From positions 3,643,226-3,707,225 of the forward strand of contig CP059069.1 of NCBI GenBank assembly GCA_017798145.1: 64,000 nucleotides of DNA, read 5' to 3'. This DNA is from Akkermansiaceae bacterium. Its GTDB lineage: Bacteria; Verrucomicrobiota; Verrucomicrobiia; Verrucomicrobiales; Akkermansiaceae. The notes beneath the pieces were generated by a model, which saw nothing but the letters and a program-made list of their open reading frames with translations, had not been told where the DNA came from and ran no database searches. Position 1 is the stretch's first letter; every line of letters begins with the position of its first letter. Below, in pieces: positions 1-10,500 of the stretch. The translations under genes and the position numbers were made by a program.

Positions 1-234
1 GCGGAGACGGCGGATCGCACCACCAACGGTCTCCTGGGTATGGCGGGTTCCGTTTCCGAATGGACATCCGAGCCGCGACAGAATCCTGCCAATCCGCTGG
101 GCGAGCCGCTGTGGCCGATCCTCGGAGGATCCTATCTGAAGCCTGGCAAAGGTGCGCTTGAGCGTGTCTTCGAGGCGGACAGGATGCTGCGCAGGCCGGA
201 TCTTGGCTTCCGCATCTGCAAGGACGCGGAGTGA
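1..234 (+). CDS. C-terminal end of a formylglycine-generating-enzyme (SUMF1/FGE-sulfatase) domain protein, partial
   Basis: The reading frame is open from base 1, so the gene begins outside the window. The visible 77 residues have the end of the FGE-sulfatase fold: an NGLLGMAGSVSEWT stretch matching the usual NG...DMAGNVWEWT signature, then GGSY, and finally DLGFRI, which corresponds to the closing GFR motif. Family members oxidise a sulfatase cysteine to formylglycine, or are non-catalytic relatives in secreted or kinase-linked proteins; the missing N-terminal part prevents choosing between these. It converges on the next gene with only 2 bp between the stop codons. Confidence 0.7.
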   Translation, partial: AETADRTTNGLLGMAGSVSEWTSEPRQNPANPLGEPLWPILGGSYLKPGKGALERVFEADRMLRRPDLGFRICKDAE

Positions 235-236
235 AT

Positions 237-2690
237 TCACCCGCGCACCAGGAAGCCTTCAGCGTCCAGTCCGGAGTCTTCCGGAAGTGGGATGGCACCG
301 GGCATGATGCAGCCGTCCACGATGTGCCAGCCGGGCAGGATCTTGCCCCACGAGCCGGGCTTGTGGCCGGGCTGGAAGGCGCTCGTCCGCATCGGCATGG
401 GCGGGTGGGGCATGGACATCGCGATGACATCGCCACCAAGCGCGAGGCCGGGCAGGTGGGTCAGGTTTTCCCGTTCGCTGGGTTGCAGCGCATGGGCTCC
501 GAAATCGTGGAAAACAACCGCATCCCCTAACAGATCTGTCCCGGAGATCTGCGTGCGCAGCGATTCCCCGCCGATCCAGCGCCCCCCCACGAGCGGCTCG
601 AAGCGGTCGTGCCTGACCAGCCTCCCCTTGGTGAGATTCGCGAATTCATCGAGCGATGCGAGTAGGGCGGGCTCGAGTTCGCCCGCGAGGACATGAATGC
701 TTGCGCCGCGCGGGATCGCGGCGAACTGTGCCATGCGGTGGGCGTTGCGCCGCGCGGGCGATGCCCCGTGCGGGAATCCCAGGGCTGTTGCCGCCGTCGA
801 GGTTTTCATCAGCGCCGCCTGCAGATCCGCACAGGTCGGCTTGGCCGGTTCGATCTCCTCGCCGACGGCGATCGCCAGGCCGTAGGTCATGCCATATGGG
901 ATTTTTCGGAAAAAACGACCGCGCTCGAAGGAGAAAATGGATCCCCAGGAGCCATCGACCCATACCGGAATGATGGGTGCCTTGGCCTTTCTCGCAATGA
1001 GCTCGAAGCCCCGCTCGATCCCGCACAACCCGCCTGTCCGGGTGAGCTGGCCCTCTGGAAAAAGGACGACGAGGTGACCCTCCTCCAGCGCGGCGATGGT
1101 TTTCCGCACGGCCTCCAGCGGCTGGTCGCGGCGTATCGGCACGCCGCCGAAGAGCCGCATCGCGAATCGGATCACCCGGTGCGACATGAAGGCCTCATCC
1201 ATCACGAAGCGCAGGGGCCGCTCGCTGGCGGCGGAGAGGAAAAAGGCGTCCGCGTAGGTGACGTGGTTGGGCAGCAGCAGGGCGCCGCCGACCTTCGGGA
1301 TGCGCCCGGTGCCGGTGAGGCGGATGCGGTAGATCGATTTCACCATGCCGATGCACACCAGGCGTATGAAATCCGCTGGCAGGATGCGAAGGACATACCA
1401 TGTCATCAGACCGCAGGAGAGGCCGATGACGGTCATCTGCATGCGGAAGCCGGCAAGCTCCGACATCCCTAGTAGATCCGCAAGCGCGATCATCCCTCCG
1501 ATCGCGGCGACGGCGAGTATGCCCGCAAAACAGTCCTGGAGGTTCACGGCGGACTGGAGCTCGCCGCGCTTGTCCGCCGGGTAGCGGTCCTGCATCCATG
1601 CATTGAGGGGGGCGAGGAAGAGTGCGGCGGAAAAGGCAAGCAGCCCGAGGCAGGCCAGGAATGGCCATCCGCCCGCAGGCAGGAAGGCCAGCACCAGTGC
1701 GCAGCCTGTCATCATCAGGCCGGCCAGCGGCACCCAGCCAAGCTCGATGCGTTTCCGCAGCAGCCATGATGCGAATCCGAAGCCGATGGCCATGCCCAGA
1801 GAGGCGGCTGCCATGAACACCGAGGAGAGCGTGCCGAAACCCTCGCCGCCATGCGTCAGGGATTTCGCCACTTTCACCGACCAGAGATTGATGAATGCCG
1901 CGAAACCCCAGAAATACGCCACCCCCAAGGAGGCGCGGCGCAGCCCCGGCTCTTTCCAAAGCTCACCCAGATCCTTGAAATGGCTGAACAGCAGCTTCGC
2001 GGTGAGCCTTTCACTGCGGTGAGAGGCAACCTTCGGAATCGCGATGGCCATCAGCACCGAAGGCACCGAGAAGAAGGCCAGGATGACAAGGGGTGCGAAG
2101 GCGGCTCCCCACGCTTTCTCCGGTAGCGCGCCGACCTCCTCATAGCGACGGTCGAACCACCACCCGGAAACAATCTGCCCCGCCAGGATGGCCAACATCG
2201 CCATCATCTGCTGCACACCCGCCGCGAAGCCCAGGTGCTTCGAGCCAACGAGTTCCTTGTTGATCCCGATTTTGGCAGGGCTGAAAAACGCCGACTGCAC
2301 AGCGAGGAGGAAAAACCCTACCAAAGCCAGCCGCATATCCTGCATGGAAACCGCCACACAGATCAGCGTCAGGATGAAAACCTGGGCGATTGCCGCACCT
2401 AGGATGACATTGCGCTTGGAGAACCGGTCGCTCATCCATCCTGCCAGGGGGGCGAAGAGGACGAAGGGCAGCGCGATCATCAGCCCGGCGGCGGACTCCA
2501 CCGTGAGGGAAACCGTTTTCCCCAGATAGGTGCCAAGCGATAGCTCGAAGGCCACCGCACCGCCCAGCGGGATCAGGATGAACTGTGCGGCCTTGTCGTT
2601 GAAGGCGTTCTGCGTCTGCTGCACGATCATGCTCCAGAAACCCACCCACTGCCGCTTGTCCGGCTCACCCACGGGTTCCTCGGCGCTCAT
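237..2690 (-). CDS. MFS transporter fused to a PlsC-type acyltransferase, with an acyl-CoA-synthetase-like tail
   Basis: An 817-residue fusion. Residues about 15-430 are a 12-helix major facilitator domain of the lysophospholipid-transporter (LplT) kind. Residues about 455-640 are a PlsC/LPLAT acyltransferase with the NHVTYAD catalytic HX4D box and the FPEGQLTRTG motif. The last ~60 residues (HKPGSWGKILPG ... EGFLVRG) resemble the late motifs of AMP-forming acyl-CoA synthetases, but the TSGTTG-type ATP loop and most of that domain are absent. In LplT-Aas fusions the protein flips lysophospholipids inward and re-acylates them; here remodelling would need acyl groups activated elsewhere. It lies 4 bp downstream of cysE and is probably co-transcribed with it. 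Confidence 0.85.
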   Translation of the reverse strand: MSAEEPVGEPDKRQWVGFWSMIVQQTQNAFNDKAAQFILIPLGGAVAFELSLGTYLGKTVSLTVESAAGLMIALPFVLFAPLAGWMSDRFSKRNVILGAAIAQVFILTLICVAVSMQDMRLALVGFFLLAVQSAFFSPAKIGINKELVGSKHLGFAAGVQQMMAMLAILAGQIVSGWWFDRRYEEVGALPEKAWGAAFAPLVILAFFSVPSVLMAIAIPKVASHRSERLTAKLLFSHFKDLGELWKEPGLRRASLGVAYFWGFAAFINLWSVKVAKSLTHGGEGFGTLSSVFMAAASLGMAIGFGFASWLLRKRIELGWVPLAGLMMTGCALVLAFLPAGGWPFLACLGLLAFSAALFLAPLNAWMQDRYPADKRGELQSAVNLQDCFAGILAVAAIGGMIALADLLGMSELAGFRMQMTVIGLSCGLMTWYVLRILPADFIRLVCIGMVKSIYRIRLTGTGRIPKVGGALLLPNHVTYADAFFLSAASERPLRFVMDEAFMSHRVIRFAMRLFGGVPIRRDQPLEAVRKTIAALEEGHLVVLFPEGQLTRTGGLCGIERGFELIARKAKAPIIPVWVDGSWGSIFSFERGRFFRKIPYGMTYGLAIAVGEEIEPAKPTCADLQAALMKTSTAATALGFPHGASPARRNAHRMAQFAAIPRGASIHVLAGELEPALLASLDEFANLTKGRLVRHDRFEPLVGGRWIGGESLRTQISGTDLLGDAVVFHDFGAHALQPSERENLTHLPGLALGGDVIAMSMPHPPMPMRTSAFQPGHKPGSWGKILPGWHIVDGCIMPGAIPLPEDSGLDAEGFLVRG

Positions 2691-2694
2691 GGTC

Positions 2695-3543
2695 TCAGGG
2701 TTTTCCGCCGCGGCAGTCGAGGTGCTGGTTCATCTCCATGGCGGGATTGGCATCCCTGGACTCCCCGACGACCACCGCCGGAACCCCCGCAACCGTCGTG
2801 TGCGGCGGTACATCCGCCAGCACCACGCTTCCCGCTCCCACCTTCGCATGCGTGCCGATCTCCACCCTCCCGAGGATTTTCGCACCCGCGCCCAGAAGCA
2901 CGCCGGAGCGGATGATCGGGTGGCGGTCGCCGGTCGCCTTGCCGGTTCCTCCCAGCGTGACCTCATGGAGTATGGACACATCGTCCTCGATGATCGCCGT
3001 CTCGCCGACGACGAACGAAGTCGCATGATCCAGCAATATCCCGCAGCCTATCCTCGCCGCGGGATGGATGTCGGTGGAAAAGACCTCGGAGGATACGCTC
3101 TGGAGATAGAGCGCCAACCAGCGCCGCCCGTCCTGCCAGAGGCTATGGCTCACCCGGTAGGTGGAGAGGGCCATGAAGCCCTTGAAAAAAAGCAGCGGCT
3201 CAAGAGGCGAAAAGCAGGCCGGATCCCGCTCGAACATCGCCAGCAAATCCCGCCCGCAGGCATGGGCGATGCGGCTGTTGGCGGAGATGATTTCCGAAAA
3301 CAAGGGCTCGATCATCTCGCGCGGCATGTCCTCCCGCGCCAGCCGCCTGCCGAGGCGCGCCGCCAGCGATTCCGCAAAGCTCCCGCGCGAGATCACCACG
3401 TCCTCCACGAGATGCCGCAGCCCCGCCTCCTCCGCGTGCAGCCTCTCCGCCTCCGAGCGCAACTTCGCCCACAGGTTTTCCAAATTCGCGGCTTCCCCAC
3501 CGCACAACTTCATCCCACCCTTGGCTTGTTCCTTCTCGCTCAT
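2695..3543 (-). CDS. cysE: serine O-acetyltransferase
   Basis: Makes O-acetylserine from serine and acetyl-CoA, the first step of cysteine synthesis, in the cytoplasm. The 282-residue protein has the alpha-helical N-terminal SATase domain followed by the left-handed beta-helix of hexapeptide repeats, with the conserved DIHPAARIG, LDHATSFVVGE and HEVTLGG stretches that carry the catalytic Asp/His pair, and a family-typical C-terminal VAGVPA segment. The ATG overlaps the ATG of the divergent Rrf2 gene (CATG). A second ATG at 3513, preceded by AAGGGTGGG, would remove ten residues and separate the genes. Likely heads an operon with the MFS-acyltransferase gene. Confidence 0.93.
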   Translation of the reverse strand: MSEKEQAKGGMKLCGGEAANLENLWAKLRSEAERLHAEEAGLRHLVEDVVISRGSFAESLAARLGRRLAREDMPREMIEPLFSEIISANSRIAHACGRDLLAMFERDPACFSPLEPLLFFKGFMALSTYRVSHSLWQDGRRWLALYLQSVSSEVFSTDIHPAARIGCGILLDHATSFVVGETAIIEDDVSILHEVTLGGTGKATGDRHPIIRSGVLLGAGAKILGRVEIGTHAKVGAGSVVLADVPPHTTVAGVPAVVVGESRDANPAMEMNQHLDCRGGKP

Positions 3544-3955
3544 GAAAATTTCCCAAAAATTAGAATACGCATGCCGCGCCCTCGTGCAGCTCGCGAAGAC
3601 CTATGACGGGAAGACCCTTACCCGACTCGACGACCTTGCGCAACGCGAAGCTGTCTCCGCGAACTTTTTGGTCCAGATCCTCAATGACCTCCGCCGCGCC
3701 GCCATCATCGACTCCCGCCGGGGTGCCAACGGCGGCTACCTCCTCTCCCGCCCGGCGGAAAACATCACCCTGCGCCAGATCGTAGAGGCCGTGGAGCCCT
3801 CCCAGCTCCAGAACACCGCCCTGGAGCACGGCGAATCCGGCTCCGCCGTCCGCCGCGCATGGGAGGGCGTTTCCACCAAACTCGCCGGCGACCTCGACAC
3901 CGTGACCCTTGAATCCATCGCCAGCCCGCCCTCGGATCCGATGTTCTACATCTGA
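3542..3955 (+). CDS. Rrf2-family transcriptional regulator
   Basis: A 137-residue winged-helix repressor-type protein starting MKISQKLEYACRALVQLA, the typical Rrf2 N-terminus, with the recognition-helix and wing region RRGANGGYLLSRP at about residues 59-71. The three clustered cysteines that bind Fe-S in IscR and NsrR are absent (only Cys11 is present), so it resembles the cysteine-metabolism regulator CymR more than IscR. Its start codon overlaps that of cysE on the opposite strand. Control of cysE is inferred from position and from the CymR precedent. There is no clear Shine-Dalgarno sequence; translation may be leaderless or the promoter may lie inside cysE. Confidence 0.88.
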   Translation: MKISQKLEYACRALVQLAKTYDGKTLTRLDDLAQREAVSANFLVQILNDLRRAAIIDSRRGANGGYLLSRPAENITLRQIVEAVEPSQLQNTALEHGESGSAVRRAWEGVSTKLAGDLDTVTLESIASPPSDPMFYI

Positions 3956-4011
3956 GGACTTTGCCCCGTTAGGCAAGATAACGCCCAGCCCTGCGTATTA
4001 TCCACCTCCCA

Positions 4012-7000
4012 ATGATCCGCTGGTTCGCAAAAAACGACATCGCCGCCAATTTCCTGCTTTTCGGGATCCTTGCGTGGGGCGCTTGGTCGGCGATTGAGAA
4101 GGTGGCGCTTGAGGTGCAGCCATCCTTCAACCCGGAGATGATCTACATCAACGTGCCATACCGCGGCGGCAGCCCGGCGGATGTGGAAAAGGCGGTGATC
4201 CTGCCCATCGAGGCGGCGCTGGAGGGGCTCTCCGGGATCGATTCCGTCGAGTCCCGCGCTGATGACGGAAATGCCCGCGTCATCGTCTATGCCGCCTCCA
4301 AGCGGAACCTCAAAAACCTGCTCGAGGAGGTGAAAACCAGGGTCGACCGCATCAGCAGCTTCCCGCCGGAGATCGAGCCGCCGGAGGTCTCCATCCCGGA
4401 CAGCAGCCAGTGGTTCGACGTCATCAAGGTCGCGGTGTGCGGGGAGATGGAGGAGACCGACCTCCTGCGGGCTGCTCGCACCGTGCGCGACGACCTCATC
4501 GCGATGAGGGGCATCTCGCAGGCGAACGTGCTTGGCAACTCGCCGCTTGAAATCGCGGTGGAGGCGGATCCCCGCAGGCTGCGCGACTTCGGCCTCACCT
4601 TTGCGGATCTCAGCGAGGCGATACGCACCTCATCGGTGGATCTCCCCGCCGGCCGCATCCAGACGGATGAGGGTCCGCTGAACATCCGCTCCAAGGGCCA
4701 GGCCTACACCCGCGCGGATTTCGAGGGCATTGTCATCACCAACAGCAAGGGCTCGGAGGTGAGGCTGGGTGATGTCGCCTCCGTCTCCGACGGTTTCGAG
4801 GAATCAAGGAAAATCATGCGCTTCAACGGCAAGCCCTGCCTCATCGTCGAAGTGCTGCGCCTCGGCGATGAGAATGCCCTTGAGATCGCCGCGAATGTGA
4901 AACGCTACGTCGCCTCCGCTCCGGGCCGTTTCCCGGAGGGTGTCGCCATTTCCGTCTGGGACGATTCCTCGGAGGAGCTCCAGGGGCGGCTCGGCACCCT
5001 GCTCAATTCCATGTTCATGGGCGGTCTGCTGGTGCTCATCGTCCTCGGCCTGTTCCTGCGCCCCATGCTGGCCTTCTGGGTCGTGCTGGGCATTCCCGTC
5101 GCCTTTGCCGGCGGCCTCATCGTCATGCCCTGGGTCGGCCTGACTGCGAACGTCATGTCCATCTTCGGCTTCATCATCGTGATCGGCCTGGTGGTGGACG
5201 ATGCCATTGTCACGGCCGAAAACGTATACACCAGGCTCCGGGCGGGCGAGGATCCGCTGGAGGCCGCCACCGAGGGCACCATCGAGATCGCCACCCCCGT
5301 GACCTTCGGTGTGCTGACGACCATCGTCGCCTTCGTGCCGCTCATGTTTTTCGATGGTTTCTACGGTGCATTCACAAAGCAGATCCCGCCCATCGTCGCC
5401 GCCGTGCTGATCTTTTCCCTCATCGAGTCCAAGCTCGCGCTGCCCTGCCACCTCAAGCATGTGAAGGTCCATAGGAAACGGCTCAACGTCTTCGAGCGTT
5501 TCCAGAAGCGCATCGCCGACAGCCTGGAGTGGTTCGTGGACAGATTCTACGATCCCACGCTGCGGCTCGCGACACGCCACCGCTATGTCACCCTCTCGCT
5601 TTTCCTTGCGGCCGGGATGGCCTCGGTCGGCTATTTCAGTTCGGGGAAAATGGGCTTCGTCAACATGCCGTCCATCGACAAGAACCGCATCATCGCAATG
5701 GTGCGCATGCCCGCCGACACCCAGGTGGCCGGAACGGAGGTGCGCACCGACTACGTCGCCTCTTTCCTGCCGCAGCTAAAAAGGGAGTTCACCGATCCGG
5801 CGACAGGCGAGTCCCTGATCACCGATGTGCTGGCCTCCGCCGGCGGTTTCCCGCACCGCAACGGCGTGGATGCCAACACCGGCTGCATCATCATCGGTGT
5901 CACCGATCCCGGGAAACGCAGCGAACCGGGGCCGAAGAATTCCGAGATCGCGGCGCGCTGGACGGAACTCGCGGGCAGCATGCCGGATGTGCAGAATTTC
6001 TACATCTCGGGGGACAGGGGCTTTGGGATGGGATCGGACAACGAGGTGGAGTCGCTCAGTGTCGAGATCCGCGGGCCGGATGGGGAGGGGAAAGACCAGG
6101 TGGTGCGGGATGTGGAGACGCTGCTGGAATCCTACGATGGGATCGAGAGCGCGTGGTCCAGTTCCGGCGGGTCGAACGATGAGCTGCTGGTGACGATACG
6201 CCCGGAGGGCGAGGCGCTCGGCCTGACGCAGAGGGAGCTTTCCCGGCAGGTTCGCGCGGCTTTCTTCGGTGAGCAGGCGCAGCGCATCCAGCGCGGGCGG
6301 GACGATATCCGGGTCATGATACGCATGCCTCTTGAAGAACGGGAAAGCCTCGCCACCCTCGACCAGCTCCGGATCCGAACCCCCTCCGGCGGCGAAGCCC
6401 CTTTCCCGACGGTGGCGAACGCAAGGTTTACCAAGGCCCGTTCCCGCATCGAGCGGGTGGACGGCGCGCAGGTCGTGGAGGTCCATGCCACGCCGGTCGA
6501 TGAGGACGTTGATGTCGTAGGCATCTCGCGGACCCTCAGCGCGGAGCTGGAAGGCATTTTCAACTCCCACCACGACCTCTCATGGCGCTACACCGGCTAC
6601 GTCGCCGACCATGAGGAAACGAAGTCCCGCGCCATCTACGGCGGGCTTGCCCTGTTCTTCGCGCTCTACGCCTTGCTGGCGATCCCCTTCCGCTCCCTCT
6701 ATCAGCCATTCTTCGTCATGCTCGCCGTTCCCTTTGGCGCGATCGGTGCGCTCTTCGGCCACATCATCATGGACATCACGCCGTCCTATCTGTCGATCTT
6801 CGGGATCCTCGCGCTGGCCGGGGTGGTGGTGAACGATTCGTTGGTGATGGTGGATTTCATCAACCAGAAAGTCCGCGATGGAATGGGCTTGCGCGAGGCG
6901 GTGGTGCAGTCTGGAACCCGCCGCTTCCGCCCCATTTTCCTAACCTCCGCCACCACCTTCGCCGGGCTGCTGCCGCTGCTATTCGACCGCTCGCTCCAGG

Positions 7001-7212
7001 CGCAGCTGCTCATCCCGATGGCCACCTCGCTGGCCTTCGGCATCCTTTTCGCAACGGTCATCACCCTCTACCTCATCCCATCCGCATACCTCGCGGCGGA
7101 GGACATCCGCAAGCATCTCGGCAAGGCATGGGTCTGGTGGCGGTATCCGGGTGGGAAGCCCGCACCCGATGGGGAGGCTGCGGAGGCTGTCGCCGGATCA
7201 ACCGTTCTTTGA
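4012..7212 (+). CDS. RND-family efflux permease (AcrB/HAE1-like)
   Basis: A 1066-residue inner-membrane proton antiporter with the duplicated RND layout: one helix near residues 10-28, a large periplasmic loop, a bundle of helices around 335-500, a second periplasmic loop and a final helix bundle from about 880. GLVVDDAIVTAENVY carries the paired acidic residues of helix 4 needed for proton relay. It exports small molecules with an adaptor (MFP) and an outer-membrane factor. Neither is adjacent: the nearest gene is the Rrf2 regulator 56 bp upstream, and the only outer-membrane factor in the window is 44 kb away. Substrate unknown. Confidence 0.92.
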   Translation: MIRWFAKNDIAANFLLFGILAWGAWSAIEKVALEVQPSFNPEMIYINVPYRGGSPADVEKAVILPIEAALEGLSGIDSVESRADDGNARVIVYAASKRNLKNLLEEVKTRVDRISSFPPEIEPPEVSIPDSSQWFDVIKVAVCGEMEETDLLRAARTVRDDLIAMRGISQANVLGNSPLEIAVEADPRRLRDFGLTFADLSEAIRTSSVDLPAGRIQTDEGPLNIRSKGQAYTRADFEGIVITNSKGSEVRLGDVASVSDGFEESRKIMRFNGKPCLIVEVLRLGDENALEIAANVKRYVASAPGRFPEGVAISVWDDSSEELQGRLGTLLNSMFMGGLLVLIVLGLFLRPMLAFWVVLGIPVAFAGGLIVMPWVGLTANVMSIFGFIIVIGLVVDDAIVTAENVYTRLRAGEDPLEAATEGTIEIATPVTFGVLTTIVAFVPLMFFDGFYGAFTKQIPPIVAAVLIFSLIESKLALPCHLKHVKVHRKRLNVFERFQKRIADSLEWFVDRFYDPTLRLATRHRYVTLSLFLAAGMASVGYFSSGKMGFVNMPSIDKNRIIAMVRMPADTQVAGTEVRTDYVASFLPQLKREFTDPATGESLITDVLASAGGFPHRNGVDANTGCIIIGVTDPGKRSEPGPKNSEIAARWTELAGSMPDVQNFYISGDRGFGMGSDNEVESLSVEIRGPDGEGKDQVVRDVETLLESYDGIESAWSSSGGSNDELLVTIRPEGEALGLTQRELSRQVRAAFFGEQAQRIQRGRDDIRVMIRMPLEERESLATLDQLRIRTPSGGEAPFPTVANARFTKARSRIERVDGAQVVEVHATPVDEDVDVVGISRTLSAELEGIFNSHHDLSWRYTGYVADHEETKSRAIYGGLALFFALYALLAIPFRSLYQPFFVMLAVPFGAIGALFGHIIMDITPSYLSIFGILALAGVVVNDSLVMVDFINQKVRDGMGLREAVVQSGTRRFRPIFLTSATTFAGLLPLLFDRSLQAQLLIPMATSLAFGILFATVITLYLIPSAYLAAEDIRKHLGKAWVWWRYPGGKPAPDGEAAEAVAGSTVL

Positions 7213-7449
7213 CGATCCCTTCGTCCCCCTCCCGATGGGTGCCAAGAGTAGCCAAACCTCAATTTCGTGCCCTTCCGCCAATCTTTCCAAAGTGGAAAGC
7301 CTCAGGTCTTTTTTCCTACCGGCCTCAACGGCCTGATAGTATTTGTATGACATGCCTGCAACTTCAGCGAATTTCTCTTGCGTCCAACCACGCTCCTCCC
7401 GCAAGGCTTTGAGCCGCCAGAGCAAGCATTTAAGAACGTCACCTTCCAT
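7198..7449 (-). CDS. small XRE-type helix-turn-helix protein
   Basis: An 83-residue protein made almost entirely of a Cro/CI-like helix-turn-helix: LREERGWTQEKFAEVAGMS is helix 2-turn-helix 3, followed by YYQAVEAGRKKDLRLSTLER, the usual XRE continuation. The ATG at 7449 was chosen because everything upstream in the frame is low-complexity and unlike protein. The 3' end overlaps the end of the RND permease gene by 15 bp, tail to tail. It is divergent from the large secreted protein gene at 7522, sharing about 70 bp, so it may regulate that gene or itself; this is inference. Confidence 0.75.
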   Translation of the reverse strand: MEGDVLKCLLWRLKALREERGWTQEKFAEVAGMSYKYYQAVEAGRKKDLRLSTLERLAEGHEIEVWLLLAPIGRGTKGSSKNG

Positions 7450-7521
7450 TAAAAGCAAGCAGCGTATGTCTCCGAGAACGGGCTTTACACCTCCTTCACG
7501 GTAGTCTTTAGTCTGAAGCGA

Positions 7522-10500
7522 ATGAAATCGCTCTTCCTCCTCCCCTTCGCGATCACCACCCTCTCCGCCACGCCGGAGAACCCGCTCATCCCATCCACCT
7601 GGTTCCAGGAAATCACCGCCACAGATGGCTCCACCCAGCAGTGTGTGATCTTCACCACCGTCCCCGGTGTGGAATACACTTTCTACCACTCCGATGCGCT
7701 CGAGACATGGACGGAGATCGGGAAGACCTATGGGCTTGGCCACGAGTTCGCCGCCGCGATGCGGGAGACGGCTCCCGCCCCTCCGCCACCCGATCCTGAG
7801 AATCCGCCGCCAATGCCGCCCGTTCCCAACAGCGCCAGCATTGCCATCCAGGCCTCATCCGGAGCCAGCGGAGGGACAGTGGTATCCTGGCCGTCGCACG
7901 ACCACGGCAACGCGATCCAATACCTCATCGCCGGAAACATCGCATCGGATTGGGATACCGTTCCAATCTTCGCAGCATCCCACGGCACCCACCAGTTCTT
8001 CATCACACGCCCCGCCGGTGCAACCACCCCGCCCGTGCACAATCCCTTTCTGGAAACGAAGGACGCCGCAATGATCGCCGACCTTGAGGCCGGATTCGCG
8101 GATTTTAACACAGCGGTGGCGGCCGCCGCTACGACCGCCCGCAACACCCCCCCGCCACCGCCGCCTGCCCCGGGTGCGATGGGTTATTGGCGCATCAAGG
8201 CCGATTGGTCGCTCGACTCCGACGGCGACGGCAGCCCCGATCATCTCGAGTTCGCGCTCGCCGCCGCGCAGGCGGCAGCCGGTGACGGCCTGGTTGCCGA
8301 CCCCTTCAACGCCGACACCAACAAGGACGGAATCCCCGACGGTCAACAGCTCGATTCCGACGTCGACGGCATCCCGGACGCCCTCGACATCGCCGCAGAT
8401 GACGGCCTCGTCGCCTACGAAATCGTGGCCCTGCCGCGCTACGCAATGTTCGTTTTCCCGGCCGCCACAACTCCCCCTATCGCAATCAATGATCGGGGTA
8501 CAGTCCTCTTTCCCAATAAAATCTGGAAAGGTGGCGTGTTCCAGAATCTCATCAACGACCAAGGCCAGATTCCCGGACATCAGCAGCCTGAACACGGAGA
8601 CCACGGCATCTACGCCCGGGCTATCAACGAGCGTGATCAGATCATCGGCTCCGGAAACTATTTCATGGTCGGTGACGGGACGGTTCCTGACCCCTGGTTT
8701 TTCGACGCCCTGTTCCAGTGGCCGTCTCCGGAAGCAATTCCCGCCATGGTTTCGCTGGGGGCAAACGGCGTCACGACCTACGCCGAGCTGACGGACAGCC
8801 GGTACGCGCTCCATCTTGACAACGACGGGAATTTTTTCAGCCATGCCTTCATCTGGGACGGGGCATTGGCGGGGGGCGGGCCGCCAGGAGAGGATGCTGG
8901 CTGGAAAAAATGGACGCTCCCCGCCGGAGGCAACCCGCTTGCATCCGCCCCCGCCGCCGAATTCACCAAAGGCACCGGACCCGGAGGCATCGTCTGGGGC
9001 AGTGAATACGACATCCTCGGAGCCTGGTCGGAAAGCAACATCACCTCGCCCTTCAATGTGGACATCCCAGTCCGCGACCCGGTGAACATCCTCGACAACG
9101 GCAACGGCAATCCCGTGGCAACCTCCGCCTCGCCGTTTGAACAGGCGCAAGTCTTCAAGGATAACAAATGGCAGGTCAGCCAACTGCTCGCAGATACCCT
9201 CGACATCGCGGATAACGGCACAGCCATCAGAAAACATTTCCCCGAAGGGGAGCTTCCTCCCGCCATCCTACTAAATGGCAAATGGACAAGCATCGCCCGC
9301 GCCGCCCCCGGCATCCCGGAGCGCTGGAAGACCAGCCCCGTTGCCCAGCTCTCCGACACCAGCCCCGGAGGCTGGATCCTCGCCCACGACCGCCCGGCCG
9401 ATACAAACCCTCCGGACAATGTTTCCGCTGCTCTGCTGCCGATCCGCATCAAGGGACGTTCCACCAATTCGGCGAACGTCATTGTGGAGAAGGCCGTAGG
9501 GGTGGATGCGTTCTCTATCGGCAGCAGCGATCCCGCGACTTCCGATGACAACATCGACCACGTCCAGGATCGCATTTGGATCATGGCTCCGCGCGGCAGC
9601 TACTCAAAGGAGATCGTCATCGACGCGCCCATACATGAAACCGCTCCGCTGACACTTTCGGCGGAGGGCATCACCTTCGGCGGGCAGCCCGAGGGCACTG
9701 TCACGGCACCGGGCCAGTCGCTTATGATCAGAGCGGCGCCATTGACCGACACCGGTTCGGAAATCCTCCTCGACCTGAAGATGGGGGACAACACCTCCGT
9801 CTCCAAACCCGTCGGCTTCAAGGTGATGAAATACCGGAAACTCAAGGTCACTCTCTGGCTCATCACCTCGGATCAAAATCCCCCCAACACATCGCCCAAC
9901 GACCCCAACTATAAGCCCTTGCGTGCCCCGGACTTCCAACCCACCAAGGAACTACTCGACAACTATCTCAACGACCTCTTCACGCCCCAGCTCAATGTGG
10001 AATTCGACTGCAAGATAGAGGAAAACACCGTCCGATTCGACACCGCCACGGGAGCGGCCTATGGCGCTCCACCGAACGCCTTGAACGCCCCGACTGCCAC
10101 AAATGGGCATCTCGATACCCAGGCCGATTTGAGTATAGAATTCGATTCCATCAGGGCGGCGGGACACGACGACGATGCCTCCATCAATCTTTACGTCGTA
10201 GGCGGGGCGACGTACCTCTTTATGCGCGGCTGGTTTCCCGATAAGAACCAATTCTATTTCAATTTCGCAGACGGACTGTCAAACATTCCCACAAGGACCT
10301 GCGTCATCGCCAATGGACTGCGAAATACAGACGCGGATTTCCTCGACACCATTGGGCACGAGATCGGCCACATTTTGGTCGGCGAAGGGCATCCCGACCT
10401 CGGAGACAACCTCTCTCCACTGCCGGGCACGAATCACGGCGAGCGGCTCATGCGCTCCGGCACAAAAAAGAAAACCGGCAACTCCCTTGGCCTGCTGGTG

